A DNA stretch of 64,000 nt from Planomonospora_B alba (GTDB lineage Bacteria; Actinomycetota; Actinomycetes; Streptosporangiales; Streptosporangiaceae): assembly GCF_039534085.1 (NCBI RefSeq), contig NZ_BAAAUT010000008.1, positions 62,001 through 126,000 of the forward strand, in the 5' to 3' direction. The position numbers and the translations under genes are program-made. A model generated the notes under the pieces. The model was not told the origin of the DNA and searched no databases. It worked only from the letters and a program-made list of their open reading frames with translations. This document shows, piece by piece, positions 8,478-16,780 of the stretch (its first letter is position 1; each line of letters begins with the position of its first letter).

Positions 8478-10493
8478 TCAGGCCAGCAGGCCCCGCCGCT
8501 CCAGCAGGGGCTCGATGCGCGGCTCGCGCCCGCGGAAGTCGCGGAAGGCGGCCATCACGTCCTTGGAGCCGCCCACCGACAGCAGCGTGGCGCGGAAGTG
8601 GTCGCCGTTCTCCCGCCTCAGCCCGCCGTTCTCCTTGAACCACTCGACGCTGTCGGCGTCGAGGACCTCGCTCCAGATGTAAGAGTAGTAGCCGGCGCTG
8701 TAACCGCCCACGCCGGAGGAGAAGACGTGCGCGAAGTAGTTGGTCCGGTAGCGCGGGGGGACCAGCTCGAAGGCGATCCCCGCGCGCTCCAGGGCCGCCG
8801 CCTCGAACGCCTCGGGGTCCTCGACGGTCTCGCCCGGGGCGAGCTTGTGCCAGGCCCAGTCCAGCAGCGCGGCGGCGAGGTACTCGACCGTCGCGAAGCC
8901 CTGGTTGAACTTCTCCGCGGCCCGCATCTTCTCCAGCAGCTCCGCCGGGACGGGCTCGTCGGTCTCGTGGTGGCGGGCGAAGCCCTCCAGGATGGACGGC
9001 CAGGTCGCCCACATCTCGTTGACCTGGGAGGGATACTCCACGAAGTCACGGGGGACCGTGGTACCGGAGACGCGCGGGAAGCGGACATCGGAGAACAGGC
9101 CGTGCAGGGCGTGGCCGAACTCGTGGAAGGCGGTGTTGACCTCGTCGAAGGTCAGCAGCGTCGGGCCCTGCGCGGGCTTGGTGATGTTGAGGTTGTTCAT
9201 CACCACGGGCCGCTCGCCGAACAGGCGCGACTGGTCCACGAGGTTGTTCATCCAGGCGCCGCCCCGCTTGGTGGGCCGGGCGTAGGGGTCGAACAGGAAC
9301 AGGCCCAGCGGCGAGCCGTCGGCGTCGAAGACCTCGTAGACCCGGACGTCGGGGTGGTAGCCGATCAGGTCGGTCCGGTCGGTGAAGGTCACGCCGTACA
9401 GCTCGGTGGCTGCGCGGAAGACGCCGTCCCGGAGCACCCGGTCCAGCTCGAAGTAGGGGCGCAGCTCGGAGCTGTCGAAGTCGTAGCGCGCCTTGCGCAC
9501 CTTCTCCGCGTAGAACGACCAGTCCCACGGCTCGATGGGGAAGCCGGCCTGCTCGCTCAGCGCCTCGGCCTCGCGCCGGGCGTTGGCCACCGCCGGGCCC
9601 ACCAGCTTGCCGAGCATCTCCTCGACGGCCTCGGTGGTCTTGGCGGTCTGGTCGGCGACGGAGTAGGCCGCGTGGTGGGGGAAGCCGAGCAGGGCCGCCC
9701 GCTCGGCGCGGAGCGCGGCGATCCTGGCCGCCAGCCCGAAGTTCTCCGGCGCCCGGCTCACCGAGAGCTCGTACAGTCTCCTGCGGGTCCCGCGGTCGGT
9801 CAGCTCGGCCAGGGCCGGCTGGTTGGTGAAGTTGAGCAGCGGCAGGACGTACTTGCCGTCCTTGGCGATCGCCTCCAGGGCGCTCTCGGAGAGCCCGTCG
9901 AGCTCCTTGGCGTCCTCGACGACCAGGGCCGAGGAGGTGCCCGCCGTCAGCAGGTTCTGCGCGAAGGCGGTGGCGAGCGTGGACAGCTCCTCGTTGAGGG
10001 CGCGCAGCCGCTCCTGCTCGGTATCGGACAGCTCGGCGCCGGCCCGGACGAAGTCCTCGCGGTACTTCTCCAGCAGCCAGGCCTCCTCCGGGTCGTCGGT
10101 GGAGACCTGCTTGATGCGCGCGTAGAGCGCGCGGTCGAGGTGGATGGCGTCGGCGTGCTTGGTCAGCCGGGGGGAGATCTCCTTCTCGATCGCCCGGATG
10201 CCGTCGGTCGCGTCGGAGGAGGCGAGGCTGAAGAAGACGGTCGAGACCCGCTTCAGGATCTGCCCGGAGCGCTCCAGCGCCTCGATGGTGTTGGCGAAGG
10301 TGGGGGGCGCGGGGTCGCCCGTGATCGCCGCCACCTCCGCCAGCTGCTCGGCCATGCCGCGCTCGAACGCGGGCAGGTAGTGCTCCTCGCGGATCTCCGC
10401 GAAGGGCGGCAGCCGGTAGGGCAGCGTGCTGGGGGTGAAGAACGGGTTGGACGGGCTCGACGGGCTCGACTGGCTCGACTGGCTCTCTGCCAA
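8478..10493 (-). CDS. M3-family zinc oligopeptidase (Dcp/OpdA type)
   Basis: The 671-residue cytoplasmic metallopeptidase carries the HEFGH zinc motif at residues 457-461 (NTAFHEFGHALHGLFSD) with a downstream Glu in the EYPSQVNEMW block that supplies the third zinc ligand. The whole length matches dipeptidyl carboxypeptidase / oligopeptidase A enzymes, which degrade short peptides. The start is TTG at 10493, about nine bases after GAGGAG. The first dozen codons are a 9-bp tandem repeat encoding a Ser/Pro/Gln-rich leader (SQSSQSSPSSPSN) that looks recently expanded and precedes the conserved start NPFFTPSTLPYRLPPF. Confidence 0.92.
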   Translation of the reverse strand: MAESQSSQSSPSSPSNPFFTPSTLPYRLPPFAEIREEHYLPAFERGMAEQLAEVAAITGDPAPPTFANTIEALERSGQILKRVSTVFFSLASSDATDGIRAIEKEISPRLTKHADAIHLDRALYARIKQVSTDDPEEAWLLEKYREDFVRAGAELSDTEQERLRALNEELSTLATAFAQNLLTAGTSSALVVEDAKELDGLSESALEAIAKDGKYVLPLLNFTNQPALAELTDRGTRRRLYELSVSRAPENFGLAARIAALRAERAALLGFPHHAAYSVADQTAKTTEAVEEMLGKLVGPAVANARREAEALSEQAGFPIEPWDWSFYAEKVRKARYDFDSSELRPYFELDRVLRDGVFRAATELYGVTFTDRTDLIGYHPDVRVYEVFDADGSPLGLFLFDPYARPTKRGGAWMNNLVDQSRLFGERPVVMNNLNITKPAQGPTLLTFDEVNTAFHEFGHALHGLFSDVRFPRVSGTTVPRDFVEYPSQVNEMWATWPSILEGFARHHETDEPVPAELLEKMRAAEKFNQGFATVEYLAAALLDWAWHKLAPGETVEDPEAFEAAALERAGIAFELVPPRYRTNYFAHVFSSGVGGYSAGYYSYIWSEVLDADSVEWFKENGGLRRENGDHFRATLLSVGGSKDVMAAFRDFRGREPRIEPLLERRGLLA
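10442..10486. repeat. 9-bp minisatellite in the M3 peptidase start
   Basis: Five tandem copies of a 9-base unit (consensus ACGGGCTCG / ACTGGCTCG) occupy codons 3-17 of the peptidase. Because 9 is a multiple of 3, copy-number change would alter only the length of the Ser-rich leader. Confidence 0.8.
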
Positions 10494-10606
10494 GGCTGGG
10501 GCTCCTCACATGCGGACAGATCTCCGAAAACAGCGTTACACACCCCGTTCCCGCCGGGTACTCCCGTGTCACGGATTCGGCTCAGGGCCGAGCCGGGGCA
10601 ATCGTT

Positions 10607-10636
10607 TTGGTCCTAGTCCGCAACGTGGGCTATTCT
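10607..10636 (+). promoter_or_regulatory. Candidate promoter of the tRNA operon
   Basis: TTGGTC and TATTCT are separated by 18 bases and lie about 43 bases upstream of tRNA-Gln, in the gap divergent from the M3 peptidase. The -35 match is weak. Confidence 0.4.
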
Positions 10637-10678
10637 TTCGGAGTCGCCAGGGCGGACCGAGAGGAAAGCCCGAAGCGG

Positions 10679-10750
10679 TGGGGTATGGTGTAATTGGCAG
10701 CACGACTGATTCTGGTTCAGTTAGTCTAGGTTCGAGTCCTGGTACCCCAG
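10679..10750 (+). tRNA. tRNA-Gln (CUG anticodon)
   Basis: A 72-base cloverleaf: acceptor TGGGGTA pairs with TACCCCA (10743-10749) and discriminator G; the anticodon loop TTCTGGT carries CTG at 10712-10714; the T arm contains GGTTCGAGTCC. CCA is not encoded. It reads CAG codons. Lies 4 kb downstream of gltX. Confidence 0.95.
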
Positions 10751-10812
10751 CTGCGGCCTCCTCCCCGAGGCCGTTGCGGATCCGGTCCCCCGGATCCGGC
10801 GACAGCAGGCAC

Positions 10813-10885
10813 GGTCCCGTCGTCTAGTGGCCTAGGACGCCGCCCTCTCAAGGCGGTAACGCCGGTTCGAATCCGGTCGGGACTA
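10813..10885 (+). tRNA. tRNA-Glu (CUC anticodon), copy 1
   Basis: A 73-base cloverleaf: acceptor GGTCCCG with CGGGACT (G-T first pair), anticodon stem CCGCC/GGCGG around loop CTCTCAA with anticodon CTC at 10847-10849, T arm GGTTCGAATCC. An encoded CCA follows (10886-10888). It differs from copy 2 mainly in compensatory acceptor-stem positions and one variable-loop base. Confidence 0.95.
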
Positions 10886-10907
10886 CCACTGCTGTCACTC
10901 TTGGCAA

Positions 10908-10980
10908 GGCTCCGTCGTCTAGTGGCCTAGGACGCCGCCCTCTCAAGGCGGTAGCGCCGGTTCGAATCCGGTCGGGGCTA
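10908..10980 (+). tRNA. tRNA-Glu (CUC anticodon), copy 2
   Basis: The acceptor is GGCTCCG with CGGGGCT, containing G-T/T-G wobble pairs; the anticodon arm and T arm are identical to copy 1, and CCA is encoded at 10981-10983. It probably arose by tandem duplication 95 bases from copy 1, in one operon with tRNA-Gln. Confidence 0.95.
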
Positions 10981-10986
10981 CCACGC

Positions 10987-11020
10987 AGAACCCCTGGAAG
11001 CATCCGCTTCCAGGGGTTCT
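10987..11020 (+). terminator. tRNA operon terminator
   Basis: A perfect 15-bp stem (10987-11001 with 11006-11020; arm AGAACCCCTGGAAGC) with a four-base loop starts four bases after the last CCA and is followed by TCGCATTT. Confidence 0.9.
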
Positions 11021-11046
11021 TCGCATTTCCGGCACCGCTCCCTTGA

Positions 11047-11091
11047 TTGGATAGCTGCACTGACCAATACTTGGTAAGTGACGCTATCCAA
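11047..11091. promoter_or_regulatory. 45-bp near-perfect dyad before the C-x-C thioredoxin-like gene
   Basis: Outer arms TTGGATAGC (11047-11055) and GCTATCCAA (11083-11091), middle CACT/AGTG, and inner ACCAA-TAC-TTGGT (11063-11075) are arranged with exact two-fold symmetry around base 11069, so 18 of 21 half-positions match. The right edge touches the ribosome-binding site (AAGGGGG) of the next gene. It could be a double operator or, in RNA, a hairpin that masks the ribosome-binding site. Confidence 0.7.
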
Positions 11092-11101
11092 GGGGGTTCC
11101 G

Positions 11102-12064
11102 ATGATCACTCTGCTGGCCGACGGGCGCGAGGACACGATCGAGGGCCTGGTCCTGCCGTACGGCACGGCGGTCCTCGGCTGGGAGCGCAAGCCGCACGGC
11201 TGGTGCCGCGGTGAGGCGTGCCTGCCGGCGTTCCGGGCCGCGGCGGCCGAGACCGACGAGGGGGTGGACCTGGTGGCCTTCGCCGAGCTGCTCGGCAGGC
11301 AGGCGGTCGCGGACGCCGGCGAGGGCGTGGTGGCGGTCGGCGAGCCCGCCCCCGCGGCCCTGGACCGGGCCCCGGAGTTCGGCCCGCTGCCGGGCCTGCG
11401 CGGCACCAAGGTCGCGCTGGTCTTCTGGGCCTCCTGGTGCGGCTGCCGCTACGACCTGCCCGCCTGGGAGGCGCTTCACCGCGAGCTCGGCGGCCACGGC
11501 TTCAGCGTGGTCAGCGTCTCCCTCGACCGCGACCCCGGGCACGCCCGGGAGTGGCTCGAAGGCCTCACCCACCCGGCGGTGGTCGACGCCGACGGCCGGA
11601 TCGCGGAGCTGTACAACGTGGTCAACGTGCCGACCGTGGTCTGGATCGACCCGGACGGCCGCATCGCCCGCCCCCAGGACACCATGACGGCCACCGACAC
11701 CTTCCGGTCGATGAACGGCCTGTCCTCGGAGCGGGCCACGGCGGCCCTGCGCAGGTGGGTGGTCGAGGGCGAGTCCGGGGCGGACTCGCGCGAGCTGCGC
11801 GCCCCCACCGCCGCGGAGCGGCTGGCCCGGCTGCACGGCCGGGTGGCGGCGTGGCTGCTGCGCGCGGGCCGCGGCGAGGCGGCCGGGCGGCACCTGGCGC
11901 GGGCGGCCGAGCTCGCCCCGCACGACCTGGCCGTCCGGCGCGGCCTCATGCCGCTGGCCGGGGTGGACCCGTTCGGTGAGGAGTACTTCAGGCTCCGGGA
12001 GGAGCTCCAGGCCGCGGGCATCCCGATCTACCGGCCGCTGCCCGACTGGCAGGAGGGCGCCTGA
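11102..12064 (+). CDS. Thioredoxin-like (TlpA/ResA-type) protein with C-x-C site and helical C-terminus
   Basis: A thioredoxin fold at about residues 85-215 is recognisable from VALVFWASWCGCRYDLPAW, VVSVSLDRDPG, the cis-Pro loop NVVNVPTVVWIDPDG. In place of the usual Trp-Cys-x-x-Cys the site is Trp-Cys113-Gly-Cys115, one residue shorter. Residues 1-80 hold an unrecognised domain with one Cys pair (GWCRGEACLPAF). About residues 240-310 form a short tetratricopeptide-like helical region (AWLLRAGRGEAAGRHLARA). No signal peptide is seen, so it is probably cytoplasmic. ATG 11102 follows AGGGGG; a GTG at 11078 is in frame but lies inside the 45-bp dyad. Function is probably thiol redox or peroxide handling, uncertain. 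Confidence 0.72.
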   Translation: MITLLADGREDTIEGLVLPYGTAVLGWERKPHGWCRGEACLPAFRAAAAETDEGVDLVAFAELLGRQAVADAGEGVVAVGEPAPAALDRAPEFGPLPGLRGTKVALVFWASWCGCRYDLPAWEALHRELGGHGFSVVSVSLDRDPGHAREWLEGLTHPAVVDADGRIAELYNVVNVPTVVWIDPDGRIARPQDTMTATDTFRSMNGLSSERATAALRRWVVEGESGADSRELRAPTAAERLARLHGRVAAWLLRAGRGEAAGRHLARAAELAPHDLAVRRGLMPLAGVDPFGEEYFRLREELQAAGIPIYRPLPDWQEGA

Positions 12065-12090
12065 CGGGCGCCGGGGCGACGGGGGGCGCT

Positions 12091-12122
12091 GACGGCCGGG
12101 CGTTGAGGAGCGCCCGGCCGTC
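12091..12122. terminator. Hairpin terminator between convergent genes
   Basis: A 12-bp stem (12091-12102 with 12111-12122; arm GACGGCCGGGCG) with an eight-base loop lies between the thioredoxin-like gene and the convergent acidic protein gene. Confidence 0.7.
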
Positions 12123-12167
12123 CCGAGTGCGCGGTGCGCCGTCCGGGACGGCCGGGCCCGCGTGTCC

Positions 12168-13892
12168 TCAGTCCCGTGCGGAGCGGGCCTTGAACAGGGC
12201 GCGCTTGGCGGCCTTGCGGACCTGGGGGTCCGGGTGGGCCTTGGTGATCGTCTCCAGCAGCTCCTCCAGGTGCGGGTGGCGGACCTTCCAGATCACGTCG
12301 AGCAGTCCGGTCAGCATCGGCGCCGGGCCGATGTCGTCGAGGCTGCCGACGAACTCGGCCCGGCCCAGACCGGCGGAGATGGTCAGCATGTCGAGGATCA
12401 GCCAGTGGGTGTCGGCCTGGGTGGGCGCGGGGGCGTCCTCCACGCCGAGCTGGGCCAGGTGCGTGGCCGCGTAGGGGTGCAGGGACGGCTCGTCCAGCGC
12501 CCGCCGCCAGGCCGGCACCGCCACCTCGCCGAGCGAGCCGACCACGCTGGCGGCCTGGACCCGGACCAGGGCGTCCGCCTCGTCCGCCGCGGCGGCCTCC
12601 AGCAGCTCGCCGGCGGCCTGAGCGGGGTCGCGCAGCTCCATCCAGGCGGCGAACTCGGCGTCGGCCTCCTCCTCCGACAGCTCCGCGCTGAAGGAGAGCA
12701 GGTCCAGGGCGGTCATCGCGTCGATGGCGGGCCGGGCGTCCAGCTCGATGTCGGCCTCGTCCACCAGGTGGACCACGCCCTCCATGCCCAGCGGGGTCAG
12801 CCGCACCTGGCCGTGCTCCACCTCGACCATGCCGTAGCCCGCCAGCCAGTCGAGCACCGGGTTGAGCGGGTCGCCGTACTGCTCGGTGGCGGCGGCCCAG
12901 GCCTCGGCGCCCAGGTCGTCGCAGGCGGCGGCGGCCTCGGCCAGCTCGGTGCGGAGCTCGTCCAGCGGCTTGGACCCGGTGGCGAGCAGCACCCGCACCA
13001 GCAGGGCCCGCGTCAGCCCGGACAGGGCGATCGTGGCGTCCTCGTCCTCCAGCTCGGGGTCGCCGTAGTCGACCGAGTGGAGACCGGCCAGCCAGGCGTC
13101 CAGGACGTCGTCGTCCTCGTCGAAGGGCCACTCGACGGCGTCGGGGTCGGCGCTGACGGTGTCCTCGCCCTCGGGCTGCAGGAAGTCCAGGTCGATCGCG
13201 AGGTTCCACACGTTCCACAGCGCGTCGGCCGAGCGCCCGCCGCCTGCCTCCGGCGGGGGGAACCCGAGGACGGCCAGCGCCTCGGCGACCTCGGCGTCGG
13301 ACAGGAGGGTCTCCTCGCCCACCCGGCGCCCGGTCCCGACCCAGACGGCCAGGTCGCGCGCCTTGCCGATCAGGACGGTACGGCGGGCCGCCTCGGCCAG
13401 CTCGGCGTCAGGGCGGAGCCGGATCGTGGGGAGCCGGGAGAGCTCGTCGGCGAACGGCTCGAAGTCGCCCAGCCCCTCGTACTCCTCGTCGTCGTCGCCG
13501 TACCCGTCCTCGTCGACGAGCTCCTCCATCGCCTCGACGACGTCGTCCTCGATCTCGTCCAGCTCGGTGAGCAGGTCCTTGATCGAGGCCGAGCCCGCGG
13601 AGAGCCGCCCGGTGTCCGACAGGAACGCCAGATAGGAGCGTACGGCGGGCACCAGGCCCTCGGCCGCGGCCTCGGGGTCCTCCACCGCCTTGGGCATGCG
13701 CTCCAGCAGCACCGTGCGCAGATCGGAGGTCCTCCAGCGGCCGATGTCGTCGGAGGCGCTCAACCGGTGCCACAGGGCCACGGAGCCGACCAGGTTGGAA
13801 TCGCTGCCGGGCGCGTTCTCACGGGCCCAGAGGATGAATTCTTGGAGCAGGGGACGCAGTTCAGCGGCGGCTGCCTCGATGCGATCTGTCAC
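12168..13892 (-). CDS. Conserved acidic hypothetical protein (574 aa)
   Basis: I do not recognise a catalytic domain. The protein is very acidic, with Asp/Glu-rich runs near residue 135 (DEDGYGDDDEEYEGLGDF) and in the WPFDEDDDVLDAWL region, and is largely predicted helical. The C-terminal third (about 440-570) looks like HEAT-type repeats, for example AVPAWRRALDEPSLHPYAA and the basic end PQVRKAAKRALFKARSARD. No signal peptide or membrane segment. It sits between the tRNA/thioredoxin region and ndgR, and transcribes toward the thioredoxin-like gene. A protein-protein scaffold role is plausible but unproven. Confidence 0.8.
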   Translation of the reverse strand: MTDRIEAAAAELRPLLQEFILWARENAPGSDSNLVGSVALWHRLSASDDIGRWRTSDLRTVLLERMPKAVEDPEAAAEGLVPAVRSYLAFLSDTGRLSAGSASIKDLLTELDEIEDDVVEAMEELVDEDGYGDDDEEYEGLGDFEPFADELSRLPTIRLRPDAELAEAARRTVLIGKARDLAVWVGTGRRVGEETLLSDAEVAEALAVLGFPPPEAGGGRSADALWNVWNLAIDLDFLQPEGEDTVSADPDAVEWPFDEDDDVLDAWLAGLHSVDYGDPELEDEDATIALSGLTRALLVRVLLATGSKPLDELRTELAEAAAACDDLGAEAWAAATEQYGDPLNPVLDWLAGYGMVEVEHGQVRLTPLGMEGVVHLVDEADIELDARPAIDAMTALDLLSFSAELSEEEADAEFAAWMELRDPAQAAGELLEAAAADEADALVRVQAASVVGSLGEVAVPAWRRALDEPSLHPYAATHLAQLGVEDAPAPTQADTHWLILDMLTISAGLGRAEFVGSLDDIGPAPMLTGLLDVIWKVRHPHLEELLETITKAHPDPQVRKAAKRALFKARSARD

Positions 13893-13994
13893 CCGCCCAG
13901 CCTAGGGGGCTGCAGGGGTGCTCGCCTCCTCATATCGGGTGTGCGGGCGCCCGCGGGCACGCCGTTCCCGCCGGTGCCGCCCCCCGGGCCCGGC

Positions 13995-14711
13995 TCAGCC
14001 GTTGCGGCGCATGGCCTCGGTGATCCGCTCGGCGGCGGCGACCACGGGGGCGGCGTGCAGTCGGCCGGGCGTGCGGGTCAGGCGCTCGATCGGCCCGGAG
14101 ACCGAGACGGCGGCGATGACCTTCCCGCCCGTGCCCCGGATCGGCGCCGAGACGCTGGCCACGCCCTGCTCGCGCTCGCCGACGCTGTGCGCCCAGCCCC
14201 GGCGCCGCACGCTGGAGAGCGTGGCGGCGGTGAACTTGGCGCCGCGCAGGCCGCGGTGGAGGCGGTCGGGCTCCTCCCAGGCCAGCAGGACCTGGGCGGC
14301 CGAGCCGGCGGTCATCGGCAGGGCCGAGCCGACGGGCACGGTGTCGCGCAGTCCGCTGGCGCGCTCCGCGGCGGCCACGCACACCCGCTCGTCGCCCTGG
14401 CGCCGGTAAAGTTGTGCGCTTTCGCCGGTCATGTCCCGGAGCTGGGTGAGCACCGGGGACGCGACGGCCAGCAGCCGGTCCTCACCGGCGGCCGTGGACA
14501 GCTCGGAGAGCCGCGAGCCCAGGACGAAACGGCCCTGCGTGTCGCGGGAGACGATGCGGTGGTGCTCCAGCGCGACCGCCAGCCGGTGGGCGGTGGGGCG
14601 GGCCAGGCCGGTCGCCTGGACGAGCTGCGCGAGGGATGCCGGGCCGGCTTCGAGGGCGTTGAGCACCAGCACGGCCTTGTCGAGTACGCCGACTCCGCTA
14701 GAGTTGTCCAT
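13995..14711 (-). CDS. ndgR: IclR-family regulator of leucine biosynthesis (NdgR)
   Basis: The 238-residue protein has an IclR winged helix (about residues 8-65: VLDKAVLVLNALEAGPASL, ATGLARPTAHRLAVALEHH) and a C-terminal GAF-like effector domain (AHSVGEREQGVASVSAPIRG). Its divergent position to leuCD is the diagnostic arrangement for NdgR/AreB, which regulates leuCD and other amino-acid genes in actinobacteria. I start at ATG 14711 (MDNSSGVGVLDK); an in-frame ATG 90 bases upstream would add a basic, unconserved leader that runs into the leuC start. Confidence 0.9.
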   Translation of the reverse strand: MDNSSGVGVLDKAVLVLNALEAGPASLAQLVQATGLARPTAHRLAVALEHHRIVSRDTQGRFVLGSRLSELSTAAGEDRLLAVASPVLTQLRDMTGESAQLYRRQGDERVCVAAAERASGLRDTVPVGSALPMTAGSAAQVLLAWEEPDRLHRGLRGAKFTAATLSSVRRRGWAHSVGEREQGVASVSAPIRGTGGKVIAAVSVSGPIERLTRTPGRLHAAPVVAAAERITEAMRRNG

Positions 14712-14800
14712 ACACCGATACTGCCGTCTCGACATATGAGAAGGCAAGTCGGCGGCGGAGCGCGACGAGGCGCGGAGCCGTACGGAAAAGGGAGGCGACA
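14712..14800. promoter_or_regulatory. ndgR-leuC divergent promoter region
   Basis: This 89-bp gap holds an imperfect dyad TCTCGACATATGAGA at 14727-14741 that could be an NdgR site, and the leuC ribosome-binding site GGGAGG near 14790. No convincing -35/-10 pair was found and no leader peptide or attenuator is visible. Confidence 0.35.
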
Positions 14801-16180
14801 ATGGGCCGCACGCTGGCGGAGAAGGTCTGGGAGCAGCACGTCGTGCGACGTGCGGAGGGAGAACCCGACCTGCTCTACATCGACCTGCACCTCATCCACG
14901 AGGTGACCAGCCCGCAGGCCTTCGACGGCCTGCGCATGGCGGGGCGGACCGTGCGGCGGCCGGACCTCACCATCGCCACCGAGGACCACAACGTCCCGAC
15001 CCTGCTCGGCCCGATCGCCGACCCCGTCTCCAAGACGCAGGTCGAGACGCTGCGCAAGAACTGCGCGGAGTTCGGCGTCCGCCTGCATCCCATGGGCGAC
15101 GCCGGCCAGGGCGTCGTGCACATCATCGGGCCGCAGTTCGGCCTGACCCAGCCCGGCATGACCATCGTCTGTGGCGATTCTCACACCTCCACCCACGGCG
15201 CCTTCGGCGCGCTCGCGTTCGGCATCGGCACCTCCGAGGTGGAGCACGTGCTGGCCACCCAGACGCTGCCCGCCTACCGGCCGAAGACGATGGCCATCGA
15301 GGTCTCCGGCGAGCTGCCGTCCGGCGTCACGGCCAAGGACCTGATCCTCGCGATCATCGCGAAGATCGGCACCGGCGGCGGCCAGGGCCACATCGTGGAG
15401 TACCGCGGCGAGGCCGTCCGCAAGCTCTCCATGGAGGGCCGGATGACCGTCTGCAACATGTCGATCGAGGCCGGCGCCCGCGCGGGCATGATCGCCCCCG
15501 ACGAGACCACCTTCGAGTACCTCAAGGGCCGCCCGCACGCCCCCACCGGGGAGAAGTGGGACGCCGCGGTCGCGTACTGGAAGTCGCTGGCCACCGACCC
15601 CGACGCCGTCTTCGACACCGTCGTGGAGATCGACGCCTCCACGCTGACCCCGTTCGTCACCTGGGGGACCAACCCGGGCCAGGGCGCCCCGCTGGGCACC
15701 GCCGTGCCGGCGCCGGAGGAGACCGACGACCCGGCGGCCGCCCGCCGCGCGCTGGAGTACATGGGCCTGACCCCGGGCACCCCGCTCCGGGAGATCGAGG
15801 TGGACACCGTCTTCGTCGGATCCTGCACCAACGGCCGCATCGAGGACCTGCGGGCCGCGGCCGAGGTGCTGCGCGGGCGCAAGGTCGTCACCCGCACGCT
15901 CGTCGTCCCCGGATCGATGCTGGTCAAGCTCCAGGCCGAGCAGGAGGGCCTGGACCGGGTGTTCACCGCCGCGGGCGCCGAGTGGCGCACGGCCGGCTGC
16001 TCGATGTGCCTGGGCATGAACCCCGACACCCTCGCGCCGGGCGAGCGCAGCGCCTCGACCTCCAACCGCAACTTCGAGGGGCGCCAGGGCAAGGGCGGCC
16101 GCACCCACCTGGTGTCGCCCGCCGTCGCCGCCGCCACCGCCGTCACCGGCAAGCTGACCGCCCCCGCCGACCTGGCCTAG
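14801..16180 (+). CDS. leuC: 3-isopropylmalate dehydratase large subunit
   Basis: The 459-residue aconitase-superfamily subunit isomerises 2-isopropylmalate to 3-isopropylmalate with LeuD in leucine biosynthesis. The [4Fe-4S] cysteines are Cys342 (FVGSCTNGRIEDLR), Cys400 and Cys403 (TAGCSMCLGMNPD), and the substrate/cluster blocks IVCGDSHTSTHGAFG and QGHIVEYRGEA are intact. Start ATG is preceded by GGGAGG. leuD follows after 12 bases, forming an operon controlled from the ndgR-leuC gap. Confidence 0.97.
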   Translation: MGRTLAEKVWEQHVVRRAEGEPDLLYIDLHLIHEVTSPQAFDGLRMAGRTVRRPDLTIATEDHNVPTLLGPIADPVSKTQVETLRKNCAEFGVRLHPMGDAGQGVVHIIGPQFGLTQPGMTIVCGDSHTSTHGAFGALAFGIGTSEVEHVLATQTLPAYRPKTMAIEVSGELPSGVTAKDLILAIIAKIGTGGGQGHIVEYRGEAVRKLSMEGRMTVCNMSIEAGARAGMIAPDETTFEYLKGRPHAPTGEKWDAAVAYWKSLATDPDAVFDTVVEIDASTLTPFVTWGTNPGQGAPLGTAVPAPEETDDPAAARRALEYMGLTPGTPLREIEVDTVFVGSCTNGRIEDLRAAAEVLRGRKVVTRTLVVPGSMLVKLQAEQEGLDRVFTAAGAEWRTAGCSMCLGMNPDTLAPGERSASTSNRNFEGRQGKGGRTHLVSPAVAAATAVTGKLTAPADLA

Positions 16181-16192
16181 GAGACCCGAGAG

Positions 16193-16780
16193 ATGGAAGC
16201 CTTCACCACCCACACCGGCCGGGCCGTGCCGCTGCGCCGGAGCAACGTCGACACCGACCAGATCATCCCCGCCGTCTGGCTCAAGCAGGTCAGCCGGACC
16301 GGGTTCGAGAAGGGCCTGTTCTCCGCCTGGCGGGAGGACCCCGACTTCGTGCTGAACCGGCCCGCCCACGCCGGCGCCTCGATCCTCGTCTCCGGCCCCG
16401 ACTTCGGCACCGGCTCCTCCCGCGAGCACGCGGTCTGGGCCCTGCAGCAGTACGGGTTCCGCGTCGTGATCTCGGCCCGCTTCGGCGACATCTTCCGCAA
16501 CAACGCCACCAAGATGGGCCTGCTCCCGGTCATCCTGCCGGGGGAGGTCGTCGAGGAGCTGCAGTCGGCCGTGGAGGCCGACCCCGCGCTGGAGGTCACC
16601 GTCGACCTGGACGGGCGCCAGGTCCGCTGGGCGGACCGGGCCGTCGGCTTCGAGATCGACGACTACACCCGCTGGCGGCTGATGGAGGGCCTGGACGACA
16701 TCGGGCTGACCCTGCGCAACGTGGAGGACGTGGTGGCGTACGAGAATGGTCGGCAGCCATGGCTGCCGACGACGATCTGA
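16193..16780 (+). CDS. leuD: 3-isopropylmalate dehydratase small subunit
   Basis: The 195-residue swivelling-domain subunit pairs with LeuC. Characteristic blocks are NVDTDQIIPAVWLK, the GPDFGTGSSREHAVWAL loop that binds substrate and the FGDIFRNNATKMGLLP stretch. Length is normal. The end overlaps by 22 bases the start of the next small gene in another frame. Confidence 0.97.
   Translation: MEAFTTHTGRAVPLRRSNVDTDQIIPAVWLKQVSRTGFEKGLFSAWREDPDFVLNRPAHAGASILVSGPDFGTGSSREHAVWALQQYGFRVVISARFGDIFRNNATKMGLLPVILPGEVVEELQSAVEADPALEVTVDLDGRQVRWADRAVGFEIDDYTRWRLMEGLDDIGLTLRNVEDVVAYENGRQPWLPTTI

Noticed and set aside
8598..10616. 672-codon plus-strand frame opposite the M3 peptidase
   Set aside because: Antisense shadow of a GC-rich gene; the minus strand carries the HEFGH motif and full family conservation.
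10848..11060. Minus-strand frame over the tRNA-Glu genes
   Set aside because: The DNA is explained by two cloverleaf tRNAs and a terminator; the frame has no family features.
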